A DNA stretch of 50,074 nucleotides from an uncultured Pelagibacteraceae bacterium (GTDB lineage: Bacteria > Pseudomonadota > Alphaproteobacteria > Pelagibacterales > Pelagibacteraceae). The translations under genes were made by a program, and so were the position numbers. Each line of letters begins with the position of its first letter. Position 1 is the stretch's first letter. Shown here one piece after another: positions 12,852 through 22,152 of this stretch. Under the pieces are notes generated by a model. The model did no database searches, was not told where the DNA came from, and worked only from the letters and a program-made list of their open reading frames with translations. The stretch covers positions 1-50,074 of the forward strand of contig CACGHF010000003.1 in assembly GCA_902572775.1 (NCBI GenBank), read 5' to 3'.

Positions 12852-14288
12852 ATGGATAAAATAGTAATTTACGATACAGAAACAACAAATAGTACAATTT
12901 GGGGCTCAATAATTGAAGTAGGTGCTGTAGTTGTTGATAAAAACTTAAAAGAAATTGGTAAGTTAAATATTCGTGGCAGAATGCCCGAGGGTGAGGTTCC
13001 AAGCGCAAAAGCTTTATTAGTTAACTCAACAAGTATTGATTTACTTACTAAAGGAAATTATTCCCATTACGATTTTTTAGGAGCTGTAGAAAACTTCTTC
13101 TCAAAGGCTGCACCAGCATTGTTTATGGGTTGGAGTAATTTAAATTTTGATAGACGAATGTTTCATTTTAATTTTTTCAAAGGAAACAGATATCCTTACA
13201 TCACACATTCTTCACCTAATAAAGAACATGATGGTTTACATGTTGCAAGAGTGGCTCAAACCTTAAATCCTGAAACATTAAAGACTGAATTAACAGAAGC
13301 TGGCAACGAAAGTCTTGCTCTAGAGGGTTTAGCCAGACAACAAGGATTTGATACATCTCAACAACATACAGCTTATCATGATGCGTTCACAAGCTTAAAA
13401 ATTCTCAGAATTATAAAAGATAAACACAAAGATAATTGGGAAAATTTCCTAAGCACATCGACAAAAAATAGTGTTGAAACTATTTTAAAAACTGAGGGGA
13501 TTTATTCAATATTTGAAAATGTCAAAGGAAAAAATATGATGTATCTTGTCTCTACATTACATCCCGATCATTGTTTTCATCCTTCATATGCATCTTGGGG
13601 ATATTTATTTGATTTAAGAAGAGATCCTGAACCATTATTGAATTTATCAGTAAACGATCTTAAAGTTTATTTAAAAAAGTTTAGTCCAAAAGCACTTAGA
13701 GTAATTAAAACCAACAAAGCACCAGTTGTATTAGATAAAAAGTTTGCATTAAAGGAAAAGGCGTATGCAGACTTAGATTTAGAAACCATTCAAAAAAGAG
13801 CAAAAATGGTTAGAAATAGTGAAAATTTTTGTAAAAATATTCAAATCATTAACAGAGAAGCAGCTGAAGAAAAAGCTCAAACTAAAACTCAAGAAGATTT
13901 ACTGCCAGAAGAAACTTTATATGAAAAATTTATTCCAAACAAAGACACCCAATTATTTAAAACTTGGCATAGTTCTTCTTGGGAAGATAAATTAAGAATG
14001 TTGGATAAGTTTCAAGATAAAAGATGTAGTTGGTTTGGCCAAAAAATAATCTATCAAGAAGCACCACATATTTTGCCACCAGACTTATATAAAAATATAA
14101 AAAGTGAAATTGCTAGACGAATTTTAAGTAAAAATAGAGAAAAATGGCAAACTATAGGAATGGCTTATCAAGAAATTGATACCTTAAGAGATCAAGCATC
14201 AAATCGAGATGATGAAGAAGAACTAAAAAAATTAGATGAAATAAATGAATTTATTATGTCTATAGAAAAAAAATATGAAATTGCCTAG
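12852..14288 (+). CDS. sbcB: Exonuclease I-like DEDDh 3'-5' exonuclease
   Basis: The N-terminal 195 residues are a DnaQ-fold exonuclease. IYDTETTN (Asp8, Glu10), MGWSNLNFDRRMF (the middle Asp), and HTAYHDAFTSLKIL (the His and last Asp) give a full DEDDh set. The longer body (478 residues), the RYPY after the FD motif, and the central HPDHCFHPSY segment fit SbcB (exonuclease I) better than small DEDD enzymes. E. coli ExoI degrades single-stranded DNA 3'-5' and binds SSB. It closes the rmuC-nuclease run by 6 nt. Alternative: another DnaQ-superfamily exonuclease with extra domains. Confidence 0.7.
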   Translation: MDKIVIYDTETTNSTIWGSIIEVGAVVVDKNLKEIGKLNIRGRMPEGEVPSAKALLVNSTSIDLLTKGNYSHYDFLGAVENFFSKAAPALFMGWSNLNFDRRMFHFNFFKGNRYPYITHSSPNKEHDGLHVARVAQTLNPETLKTELTEAGNESLALEGLARQQGFDTSQQHTAYHDAFTSLKILRIIKDKHKDNWENFLSTSTKNSVETILKTEGIYSIFENVKGKNMMYLVSTLHPDHCFHPSYASWGYLFDLRRDPEPLLNLSVNDLKVYLKKFSPKALRVIKTNKAPVVLDKKFALKEKAYADLDLETIQKRAKMVRNSENFCKNIQIINREAAEEKAQTKTQEDLLPEETLYEKFIPNKDTQLFKTWHSSSWEDKLRMLDKFQDKRCSWFGQKIIYQEAPHILPPDLYKNIKSEIARRILSKNREKWQTIGMAYQEIDTLRDQASNRDDEEELKKLDEINEFIMSIEKKYEIA

Positions 14289-14322
14289 TTGACTTTAAGG
14301 CCCTAATTAATAGAAAGGATAT

Positions 14323-14640
14323 ATGCTTACAAATTTTAAAGACGAAGATTTTGATACTAAAATTAAAAATGAAGATGTTTCAGTTATTCAGTTTTCAGCT
14401 GAATGGTGTGGTCCATGTAAGGCACTAAAACCAGTAATGGATAAATTATCTGATGAATATAAAGATAAGGCTGGTTTTTATTATGCTGATGTTGAAGATG
14501 GTGGAATAAACACTGGAAGTGCGGCAGGGATTAGAGGTGTTCCAACAGTTATTATCTATAAAAAAGGTGTTGAAGTAGATAGAAAAGTTGGGGGAGTTCC
14601 TGAAAGTCATATGAAAGAATTTTTAGATAAAAATATCTAA
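14323..14640 (+). CDS. trxA: Thioredoxin
   Basis: A 105-residue single-domain thioredoxin with the active site EWCGPCKALKPVM (Cys29, Cys32) and the cis-proline loop RGVPTVIIY. It reduces protein disulfides in the cytoplasm; no signal peptide is present. GAAAGGAT lies just upstream of the ATG. Its TAA interlocks with the minus-strand folC TAG in the tetranucleotide CTAA, so the two genes overlap by 4 nt tail to tail. Confidence 0.92.
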   Translation: MLTNFKDEDFDTKIKNEDVSVIQFSAEWCGPCKALKPVMDKLSDEYKDKAGFYYADVEDGGINTGSAAGIRGVPTVIIYKKGVEVDRKVGGVPESHMKEFLDKNI

Positions 14641-15905
14641 TTTAAATTCAAAACTTCACCTGCAAGATATAACGATCCAGTAATTAGTATTATATCATTT
14701 TCCTTGACTGGAATTGACTTTATTGCGTCCTCTATACTTTCCTTATAATTAATATTTGAAAAGCCATTTAGCTTATTTTTAAGTTCTTCTCCTTTAATTG
14801 AATTAGGTTGATTAGGTATGTCTATTGTAGTCAATGAAGAAATATCCTTAAAGAAACTCATATATTCATTATGATCTTTATTAGCCATCATTCCAAGAAT
14901 GATATGTTTATTGCAATCTAAACTTTCCAAGTATTCATTCAAAACTTTTGCACCCAAAGGGTTATGAGACCCATCAACAAAAAGTTTGTGATCTTTTAAA
15001 AGCTCTTTAAGTTTTCCAGATTTAATTTCTTGTAATCTTGCAATACTGTTTATTTTTAAAACACCTTTTTTAATATGATCATCTTTAATATTTAAATCTT
15101 TCAAAATTCTTAGGGTTGCAATAGCTGTTGAAACATTTTCTAATTGAAATTGACCTTTAACATTTGGCATAGGTAATTTTATTCCCCCAAATTGATCTTC
15201 ATAATAAAAGAAGTCATTTTCTTGCATTGTAAAACTATAATTTTCATTATGGAAAAACTTATTTGATCTGTTATTTGAAATTGTTTTTTTAATATTTTCT
15301 TTGATTTTATTAGTACTTTGTTTTGCAACTATAATATTTGAGTTTAAAAGGGTTGATGTTTTCTCAAAAATAATTTTTTCAACAGTTTGTTCATTTTCAG
15401 GTAGCCAATCTAAATGATCGAGGCCAATAGATGTTACGACACTAGCAAGGTTATTTTTTAAGATATTAGTAGCGTCAAATCTAAAGAATAATCCACTTTC
15501 AATTAAATTTATATTATCTGGGTATTGAGATGCTTTTAAAAAATAAGCCGCAGTCAGTATTTCAAAAAAAGTAATTGGTTCACCATTGTTAGCTTCCTCA
15601 ACTTCTTCAAGTAAATTTGCCAAATCTTCATCATTCAATTCTTCATTATTAAAAACAAACCTTTCATTGATAATTTTGATATGAGGACTAGTGTAGATAT
15701 TACAATTGAAATTTGCTTCCTTTAAAATAGAAAACATTGCTTGGATAGTTGAGTACTTTCCATTAGTACCAACAATTGAAATTGCTTTGATTTTATCTTG
15801 AGGATTTCCTAATTTTTTGCAGAGACTTTGAATACGATCTAGACTTAAATCTATTTCTTTAGGATGCAGCTCTTGTAAGCGACTGACTATCTTCTGAATT
15901 TTCAT
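14637..15905 (-). CDS. folC: Folylpolyglutamate / dihydrofolate synthase FolC
   Basis: FolC adds glutamate to dihydropteroate and folates. The Mur-ligase core is visible: VVGTNGKYS P-loop, TSPHIKIINERF, SIGLDHLDWL, and the C-terminal DGSHNPLGAK. The P-loop is GTNGKYS where the family usually has GTNGKGS; the Gly-to-Tyr change is clear in the DNA. I chose the ATG at 15905 (422 residues), which starts MKIQKIVSRLQELHP; the track start is four codons earlier. Either way it overlaps accD by about 47-59 nt. This accD-folC order is common in alphaproteobacteria. Confidence 0.88.
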   Translation of the reverse strand: MKIQKIVSRLQELHPKEIDLSLDRIQSLCKKLGNPQDKIKAISIVGTNGKYSTIQAMFSILKEANFNCNIYTSPHIKIINERFVFNNEELNDEDLANLLEEVEEANNGEPITFFEILTAAYFLKASQYPDNINLIESGLFFRFDATNILKNNLASVVTSIGLDHLDWLPENEQTVEKIIFEKTSTLLNSNIIVAKQSTNKIKENIKKTISNNRSNKFFHNENYSFTMQENDFFYYEDQFGGIKLPMPNVKGQFQLENVSTAIATLRILKDLNIKDDHIKKGVLKINSIARLQEIKSGKLKELLKDHKLFVDGSHNPLGAKVLNEYLESLDCNKHIILGMMANKDHNEYMSFFKDISSLTTIDIPNQPNSIKGEELKNKLNGFSNINYKESIEDAIKSIPVKENDIILITGSLYLAGEVLNLN

Positions 15906-16788
15906 TTTGTTCAGCACTTATATCAGAATTTTTCTTTAACAATATTGATAATAAGGTTCCAATTTTAGATGCAAGATCTTTACGCTCAACAATTAAATCG
16001 ACAAAACCAGTTTTTTCAACATATTCACTTTTTTGGAAACCTTCTGGAAGTTCTTCTTTAACAGTTCCTTGTATTACTCTTGCACCTGCAAATGCAATTA
16101 AAGCTCCTGGTTCTGCAATATGAATATCACCTAACATAGCGTATGATGCGGTAATACCCCCTGCAGTAGGATCAGTGACACAAACTAAATACGGAAGACC
16201 GTTTTTCTTTAATTCATTTATTGCAAGTGTTGTTCTTGTCATTTGAGATAAAGAAATTAAACTTTCCATCATTCTCATACCTCCACCAGCGCTAATACAT
16301 AAAAAAGGTGTTTGATTTTCTATCGCATGCTGTATTCCATATAAAAAAGCTTCACCTTCTGCTGCTGCCATTGAAGCTCCTAAAAAATCAAAATCAGAAG
16401 CTACAGCAGTAATTTTAATATTATTTATAGTTCCAGAAGCAACCATCATTCCACATTCTAATCCTGTTTTTTTTCGAGCACTTTTTAATCTTTCTTTATA
16501 AGGTTTAGAGTCTGTCCAATTTAGTGGATCATCTTTTGGTATTGGGGTTTTAAAAATCTCGTAATTATTTTTTCCAAACAATATATCAAATCTTTGATGA
16601 GGTTTTATTCTATGATGACGTTTACAATCAGGACATACCCATAAGTTTTCCTCTAAATCCTTTTTTAAAATTGGACCCTTACAACATGATGTCCAATCAC
16701 TTTTTGCAATATCTTCTTTCGTAGCTCTTTCACGTATAGCAGTTTTAATTTTTTCACCTGCTTTAATAATTTTAGTTATCCAGTTCAT
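15859..16788 (-). CDS. accD: Acetyl-CoA carboxylase carboxyltransferase subunit beta
   Basis: AccD with AccA (encoded at 38241) transfers carboxyl from biotin to acetyl-CoA in the first step of fatty acid synthesis. The crotonase-type core shows SGGGMRMMESLISLSQM and PTAGGITASYAMLGD. The N-terminal zinc ribbon is altered: the second knuckle CPDC is normal but the first reads SCCK, with adjacent cysteines and a shortened spacing instead of CxxC. The start overlaps the trpA stop by 4 nt. The trp-accD-folC order is typical of the group. Confidence 0.93.
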   Translation of the reverse strand: MNWITKIIKAGEKIKTAIRERATKEDIAKSDWTSCCKGPILKKDLEENLWVCPDCKRHHRIKPHQRFDILFGKNNYEIFKTPIPKDDPLNWTDSKPYKERLKSARKKTGLECGMMVASGTINNIKITAVASDFDFLGASMAAAEGEAFLYGIQHAIENQTPFLCISAGGGMRMMESLISLSQMTRTTLAINELKKNGLPYLVCVTDPTAGGITASYAMLGDIHIAEPGALIAFAGARVIQGTVKEELPEGFQKSEYVEKTGFVDLIVERKDLASKIGTLLSILLKKNSDISAEQNENSEDSQSLTRAAS

Positions 16789-17585
16789 TGAATTTTATTT
16801 TTTAATCTCTTAACGATATTAGTAACATTTGTGACAGCATTTTGTCTCTTTTCAATTGATTTAGAGATTTCCTTGCAAATTGCACTACCAACCACTAAAC
16901 CATCAGCTTTTTTAAGAGATTGGATGGTTTTTTCTGTAATACCAAAGCCAATAACAACATTTTTAGATTTATTTTGTTTTTTTATTTTATTGTATTTTTC
17001 TAATATTTTCTTTGGGGACACCTTAAGCTTTCCACCTGTGGTGGATAACATGCTTATATAATAAATCATATCGTGTGAGTCTTTTATGATTTTTTTCAAT
17101 CTTATCTTAGAAGTCGTTGGAGAAACTAATTGAATAAAATTAATTCCTTTTTTTTTGCATTTTGACGCAAAATTTTTATTTTCTGGATAAGGTAAATCAA
17201 CAACAATTAAACCATCAACTTTTGATTTCTTGCATTTTTCTAAAAATCTATTTTGATTATATTGATATATCATGTTGTAATAACCCATTAATATAATCGG
17301 TTTATTTTTTTTTATTTTTTTAAAATTTTTTACTATTGAAAATACATCATTAATTTTAATACCATTTTTAATTGCTCTATAAGCACTTGTTTGTATTTGT
17401 CCTCCATCAGCTATTGGAGTGTTATGGGGAAAACCTAATTCACAAATATCTGCATAATTTGAAATTGATTTTAATATTTCTAAAGATTTTTTTTTAGTAT
17501 TGTCTCCAGCAACAGTATAAGTCAGTAAAGCTGGTCTATTCTCTTTTTTTGCAGCTGAGAAAGCTTTACTGATTAATGAATTCAT
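16785..17585 (-). CDS. trpA: Tryptophan synthase alpha chain
   Basis: TrpA cleaves indole-3-glycerol phosphate and channels indole to TrpB. Visible signatures are the catalytic Glu in CELGFPHNTPIADG, the catalytic Asp in VDGLIVVDLPYPE, and the phosphate site GFGITEKTIQ. The 266 residues are full length. It overlaps trpB by one base and accD by 4 nt, as expected for a stoichiometric alpha-beta complex. Confidence 0.95.
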   Translation of the reverse strand: MNSLISKAFSAAKKENRPALLTYTVAGDNTKKKSLEILKSISNYADICELGFPHNTPIADGGQIQTSAYRAIKNGIKINDVFSIVKNFKKIKKNKPIILMGYYNMIYQYNQNRFLEKCKKSKVDGLIVVDLPYPENKNFASKCKKKGINFIQLVSPTTSKIRLKKIIKDSHDMIYYISMLSTTGGKLKVSPKKILEKYNKIKKQNKSKNVVIGFGITEKTIQSLKKADGLVVGSAICKEISKSIEKRQNAVTNVTNIVKRLKNKIQ

Positions 17586-18814
17586 TAATTTTTACCCAAC
17601 CTCTCTTTTAAGATATCTCTATCTTTTTTAGCATCACCACAAGAGTTAACAATTATAATTGTATCTTTATTTAATTTTGGAGCAATTTTTATAGCCTCAG
17701 CAAATGCGTGGCTAGGTTCTAAGCTTGGATTAAGTTTTTCAAATTTAGTTACCATCACATGTGCTTTAAGCGCTTCTTCGTCAGTTGCATAAGTGTATCT
17801 AGCTCGTTTTGTATCTTTTAAAAAACAATGTATTGGACTAACACCTGGGTAATCCAATCCAGCGCTAATCGACTCAGTGTCATTAATTTGACCTTCATTG
17901 TTTTGACAAACATAGGAGGCTGCACCATGTAAAATTCCAATTTTAGCATTTCTACTCAAAGGAGCGGCATGGAGTTTAGATTTTCTTGGACCCCCAGCTT
18001 CTACACCAACTAGCTCTATTTGTGATTTATTAAAATCTATAAATTCACTCCAAAAACCATATGCTGAACTCCCACCACCTACACAGTTGATTAATTTTAT
18101 TTTTTTTGGAATTTTTTTGAATTCTTGTTTAATTTGTATTTTTAATTCTCTTGAAATTTGTGTTGTGCTCCATCCACAAATTTTTACAAATATATTTGGA
18201 CCAACTGTACTTCCTACACACATATGTGTAGTGTCACAATTTGATACCCAATATCTCATACACTCACTAACTGCATCGACTAATGTTTGACTGCCTGAAT
18301 ATACAGGAACTATTTCAGCACCATTTTTTCTCATAGCATCACAATTTGGTTTTTGTCTCTTGATATCTTTTGCACCCATGAAAATTTTACATTTGAGACC
18401 AAATTTTTTTGCAGCCATACTCAACATTTTACCTGCATAACCTGCACCAGTGTCACCAACTATATATTTTTTTCCCATAGCCTTACAAATTAATGCATGA
18501 ACAGTTGCATTGTATATTTTGTGGGCTCCACCATTAGCTTCCGACACAACTTTAGCCCATATTTGAGCACCACCCAAATGATTAGATAAATTTTCTAATT
18601 TTACAAATGACGTGGGTGATCCTATGTAATTCTTAAAATAGTAATCTCTCTTTTTTAAAAATTTCTTATTATTTCTTAATTTTGAAAACTCCAGTGTAAG
18701 ATCTTCTACAGGTTTTTTTAAAGTTTCAGGAATAAAACTTCCTCCAAATTTACCACCCCAAAAACCGTTACGATCATGCTGGTCAATTAGAGGAATTTTT
18801 TTTTTAAGTTTCAT
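17585..18814 (-). CDS. trpB: Tryptophan synthase beta chain
   Basis: TrpB joins indole with serine using pyridoxal phosphate. The PLP lysine is in GGAHKIYNA (the usual HKxN motif), with GGGSSAYGFWSEF for the phosphate site and GDTGAGYAGKML nearby. At 409 residues it is normal in length. The catalytic-loop segment GAGYAGKM differs from the common GAGQHG, suggesting a divergent but intact enzyme. It overlaps trpF by 11 nt. Confidence 0.94.
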   Translation of the reverse strand: MKLKKKIPLIDQHDRNGFWGGKFGGSFIPETLKKPVEDLTLEFSKLRNNKKFLKKRDYYFKNYIGSPTSFVKLENLSNHLGGAQIWAKVVSEANGGAHKIYNATVHALICKAMGKKYIVGDTGAGYAGKMLSMAAKKFGLKCKIFMGAKDIKRQKPNCDAMRKNGAEIVPVYSGSQTLVDAVSECMRYWVSNCDTTHMCVGSTVGPNIFVKICGWSTTQISRELKIQIKQEFKKIPKKIKLINCVGGGSSAYGFWSEFIDFNKSQIELVGVEAGGPRKSKLHAAPLSRNAKIGILHGAASYVCQNNEGQINDTESISAGLDYPGVSPIHCFLKDTKRARYTYATDEEALKAHVMVTKFEKLNPSLEPSHAFAEAIKIAPKLNKDTIIIVNSCGDAKKDRDILKERLGKN

Positions 18815-19433
18815 TTATTAATTTATTTAAATTGTTTAAAAAAATATTTATTTTGGATGTATCTTTTAATCCAGAAGTTTCCAAGCCTCCAGATAAATCT
18901 AAGTAATTAGCAATTTTCTCATAATTTTTTAGGTTATCATCGAATTTTATATTACCAGCTAGCATTAATTCCTTATTTAATTTGATATTTTTAATGAAGT
19001 TATGATCAAAGCTATGACTTTTTTCATAACCTTTGCTATCAAATAAATATACATCTGTTACGTCAACAAATGACTTATACCTAAGAACATCGGTTTCATC
19101 TTTTATTGTAAGAGCTGTAATAATTTTTTTTTGATATTTATGTTTTATAGTTTTGATTTCATCTGGAGTGCAGTCATACAATTGATAATAATCAAAAGGT
19201 AAATTTTTTATTTCTTCTAAAATTTTATTATTAGGTTTTACTAAAACAGCCACAAATTCACATTTGTTTTTGTTTAAATTTAACAATTTGTTTAGAGAGT
19301 CAAGCTCAATATATCTTGAGCTTTTTGGGTAATTACATATGAAGCCAATAAATTTTGGGGGGTGAGAATGATTGATTATGTAATTTAAAGTTTCAGAATC
19401 TTTTACTCCACAAATCTTGCAACCTTTGATCAT
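18804..19433 (-). CDS. trpF: Phosphoribosylanthranilate isomerase
   Basis: TrpF converts phosphoribosylanthranilate to CdRP in tryptophan synthesis. The N-terminal KGCKICGVKDSETL carries the catalytic Cys region, the middle KSSRYIELDSLN replaces the usual SxRxV area, and DLSGGLETSGLKD near the end matches the phosphate-binding DxSSGxE pattern. The 209 residues are typical. Divergence is high, but the position between pyrF and trpB supports the call. It overlaps pyrF by 4 nt. Confidence 0.85.
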   Translation of the reverse strand: MIKGCKICGVKDSETLNYIINHSHPPKFIGFICNYPKSSRYIELDSLNKLLNLNKNKCEFVAVLVKPNNKILEEIKNLPFDYYQLYDCTPDEIKTIKHKYQKKIITALTIKDETDVLRYKSFVDVTDVYLFDSKGYEKSHSFDHNFIKNIKLNKELMLAGNIKFDDNLKNYEKIANYLDLSGGLETSGLKDTSKINIFLNNLNKLINET

Positions 19434-20122
19434 TTGTTTAAATGATCTGTAAGTTTTTTAATGTTATTTGTTATGTTACCTTTTGTAAGAGATCTTCCAA
19501 TAACAATACCAGAAACCTTATTTTTAAAAGCTTGTTTAGGTGTCATAATCCTCATTTGATCATTTGAACTTTCATTAGGCAATCTTATTCCTGGAGTTAC
19601 AATTAGTAATTTTTTGTATTTTTTTCTAACCATCATAGCTTCTTCTGCTGAACAAACTATTCCATCACAACCTGATTTTTTAATAAGACCAGCTTGTTTT
19701 AAAACTAGTTGTTTAACCTTTTTAGTATGACCTATTTGTTGAATAGATTTGTTATTAAGACTTGTTAAAATTGTGACACCTAATACTTTTATATTTTTAT
19801 TAATTTTTTTTGATTTTTTTTTGACTGCTTTTAGCATTTCCAAACCTCCACTAGCATGTACTGTGATATACATACATTTTTTTAAGTCTTTTAAGCTATC
19901 AATTGCAGATAAGGCAGTTTGAGGAATATCATTTATTTTTAAGTCTAGCCAAAACGTAGATTTAAACTTTTCTAAAAATTTTCTACCATGTTTTGAATAA
20001 AAAAATTGTAGCCCAAATTTAGGAATTATTTTAAGTTTTTTTGTTCTTGTTTGATTGATTATTTTTTTTATCTTAACTAAATCTGATGAATCACATGCAA
20101 CAAAAATAATTTTATCCTTCAT
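19430..20122 (-). CDS. pyrF: Orotidine 5'-phosphate decarboxylase
   Basis: PyrF makes UMP from OMP, the last step of de novo pyrimidine synthesis. FVACDSSD opens the barrel, LDLKINDIPQT holds the catalytic DxKxxD set, and VTPGIRLP and GIVIGRSLTK form the phosphate loop region. The 230 residues are complete. It overlaps ihfB by 11 nt and trpF by 4 nt in the same transcription unit. Confidence 0.95.
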   Translation of the reverse strand: MKDKIIFVACDSSDLVKIKKIINQTRTKKLKIIPKFGLQFFYSKHGRKFLEKFKSTFWLDLKINDIPQTALSAIDSLKDLKKCMYITVHASGGLEMLKAVKKKSKKINKNIKVLGVTILTSLNNKSIQQIGHTKKVKQLVLKQAGLIKKSGCDGIVCSAEEAMMVRKKYKKLLIVTPGIRLPNESSNDQMRIMTPKQAFKNKVSGIVIGRSLTKGNITNNIKKLTDHLNK

Positions 20123-20402
20123 TATTTAATTTTTTAAACAAGTCTTTAGACATTTTAAAGTGAATAGTTTTTTTTTCTGGTGTGTTTACTTTTTCGCCTG
20201 TTTTTGGGTTTCTTGAAATTCTAGCTTTTTGAATATGTGTTTCGAAGACCCCAAAACCCCTGAACTCACAACGATCACCTCTTTTAAGGGCTCTTTTAAT
20301 TTCATTAAGTATTATATTAATAAATTTTTCTAGATCTTTTTTAAGGAAATTCGGGTAGTTTTTTGAAAGTTGTTTTAAAAGCTTTGATTTTACAATAGCC
20401 AA
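20112..20402 (-). CDS. ihfB: Integration host factor beta / HU-family protein
   Basis: A 96-residue DNA-bending protein of the HU/IHF family. The beta-arm signature GRGD-like segment FRGFGVFETHIQKARISRNPKTGEKV is clear, with an N-terminal dimerisation helix LLKQLSKNYPNFLKKDLEKF. The position right after rpsA is the classic ihfB location. Because no alpha partner is visible here, it could in practice work as a homodimer. Confidence 0.88.
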   Translation of the reverse strand: MAIVKSKLLKQLSKNYPNFLKKDLEKFINIILNEIKRALKRGDRCEFRGFGVFETHIQKARISRNPKTGEKVNTPEKKTIHFKMSKDLFKKLNNEG

Positions 20403-20421
20403 TTTAATTCTTCTTCAATTA

Positions 20422-22152
20422 TTATTGCTCTTCTTCAGTTTTTTTTTTAAGTGATTCAGAGAGATTGCTAAATGGTAAATTTTTTCCACTAGCCTCACTA
20501 CCATAAGTTTTTAGAGCTAAATCTCGAGCCTGTTCCTCTAAATATTTAATACTCAATGTTACTTTTCTCTTATCTAACTGTAGTTCCTTGATTCCAACAT
20601 CAACTTTTTCCCCGCCCGTCCATCTTGAAGGCCTTGCATCTGCTGCATTTAATGCTATCTCTGATTTTTTAATTTGAAAGTCCATTTCACAACCTTCAGT
20701 AGGTCTAACGATTAAACCCTTATTGTCTGTTTTAATTACTTTCACGGTTATTGTGCTTCCTTTTTCTTTATCTTTGAAGAAATCAAATGGATCTGCTTGA
20801 GTTTGTCTTAGACCAACTCTTATTTTTTGTTCCGATGCTTTTACCTCTAAAACTTTAACCTTAAGTTTATCACCCTTTTTGTACTTAGCTAATTCTTCCT
20901 CGCCATTATTTAGATAGGATAAATCATTACAATGTAAAAAAGCATCAATATCTAGATTTTCAATTTTAACAAACAACGAGTAGTCATTTTTATTTACAAC
21001 TTCACCTTCAACAACGCTATCAACAGGATATTTTTTCTCAAATGTTTCAAAAGGATTTTCTTGAGTTAATCTATGTGAAATAGCAATACGTCTTTTTTCC
21101 TTAGATATATCAGTTATTACACATGAAATCACCTCACCAATTTTGAACATTTTTTTTGCAGAAATATTTTTCTTCGTCCAACTAAGTTCACTAGAATGCA
21201 GCAAGGTTGTTAGTCCAGGCTCTAATTCACAAAAAGCCCCAAAGTCCATGATCTTCATTATTTTAACTTTATAAACTTTATTTAATTCATAATTATCTAT
21301 ATGTTCAAAAGGATCTGGAGACAATTGCTTAATTGAGCAACCTACCTGAAGTTTAGTTTCATCAACTGAAATTACTTTTAAGTCTTTTTTCTGGCCAATT
21401 TCTAGTATGTCAGAAGGGTGGTCAATCCTACTGTAGCTCAATTCCTGAAGGTGAGTTAAAACATCCAGCTCACCGTTTACAGAGAAGAACGCCCCGAAGC
21501 TGCTAAAGCCTTTACATTCTGCATCCTTAATAATATCACCCACTTTGTAACGAGATATTAATTGAGCCTTGTCCTGTTTCTTAAATGATGAAATTATTTC
21601 TCTTCGAGAAACGCAACAATTCCCCCGCAGTTTGTCAATTTTGATTATTGCAAATTTTTGAGGTACATTCATTAGCTTTGAAACATCTTTCATTGGAATG
21701 GTATCTACTTGTGATCCTGGAAGGAAAGCAAGAGTCCCCGTTTCAACATGTTCAACAATAAACCCTCCCTTAACCTTGGACGTTATCTTTCCAATTATTG
21801 GCTCATTTTTTTCATAATATGAAATAATTTGATCCCAGCCTTTAATTTTTTGGGCTTTACTTGCTGATACTAAGACCTCACCATTTTTATCTTCTATTTT
21901 TTCTAACAAAACAGGGATGGTCTCTCCAACTTTAATCTTTTCTGATAAACCCATGCTTTTTAATTCATTGATATCTAAAACTGGTTCTGATTTTAATCCT
22001 TCTACAAAAAGAAATACAAATTTTTCAGTAATTTTATTTATTTTACCCTCTATTATTTTACCTTCTTCAATTTTGATTTTTGATAGCTGACTATTTAGTA
22101 ATTTTTCAAATTCTTGTGATGCTGGATTTGATAAGTCGTTGTAGATTTCCAT
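20422..22152 (-). CDS. rpsA: 30S ribosomal protein S1
   Basis: The 576 residues hold six S1/OB repeats, for example EGKINKITEKFVFLFVEGL, GKITSKVKGGFIVEHVETG, and KIMDFGAFCELEPGL, the usual count for proteobacterial S1. It binds mRNA and unfolds it for initiation, which matters in a genome where many starts lack a strong Shine-Dalgarno. It starts on the last base of cmk. A serine/glutamate-rich tail ends in KKKTEEEQ. Confidence 0.96.
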   Translation of the reverse strand: MEIYNDLSNPASQEFEKLLNSQLSKIKIEEGKIIEGKINKITEKFVFLFVEGLKSEPVLDINELKSMGLSEKIKVGETIPVLLEKIEDKNGEVLVSASKAQKIKGWDQIISYYEKNEPIIGKITSKVKGGFIVEHVETGTLAFLPGSQVDTIPMKDVSKLMNVPQKFAIIKIDKLRGNCCVSRREIISSFKKQDKAQLISRYKVGDIIKDAECKGFSSFGAFFSVNGELDVLTHLQELSYSRIDHPSDILEIGQKKDLKVISVDETKLQVGCSIKQLSPDPFEHIDNYELNKVYKVKIMKIMDFGAFCELEPGLTTLLHSSELSWTKKNISAKKMFKIGEVISCVITDISKEKRRIAISHRLTQENPFETFEKKYPVDSVVEGEVVNKNDYSLFVKIENLDIDAFLHCNDLSYLNNGEEELAKYKKGDKLKVKVLEVKASEQKIRVGLRQTQADPFDFFKDKEKGSTITVKVIKTDNKGLIVRPTEGCEMDFQIKKSEIALNAADARPSRWTGGEKVDVGIKELQLDKRKVTLSIKYLEEQARDLALKTYGSEASGKNLPFSNLSESLKKKTEEEQ

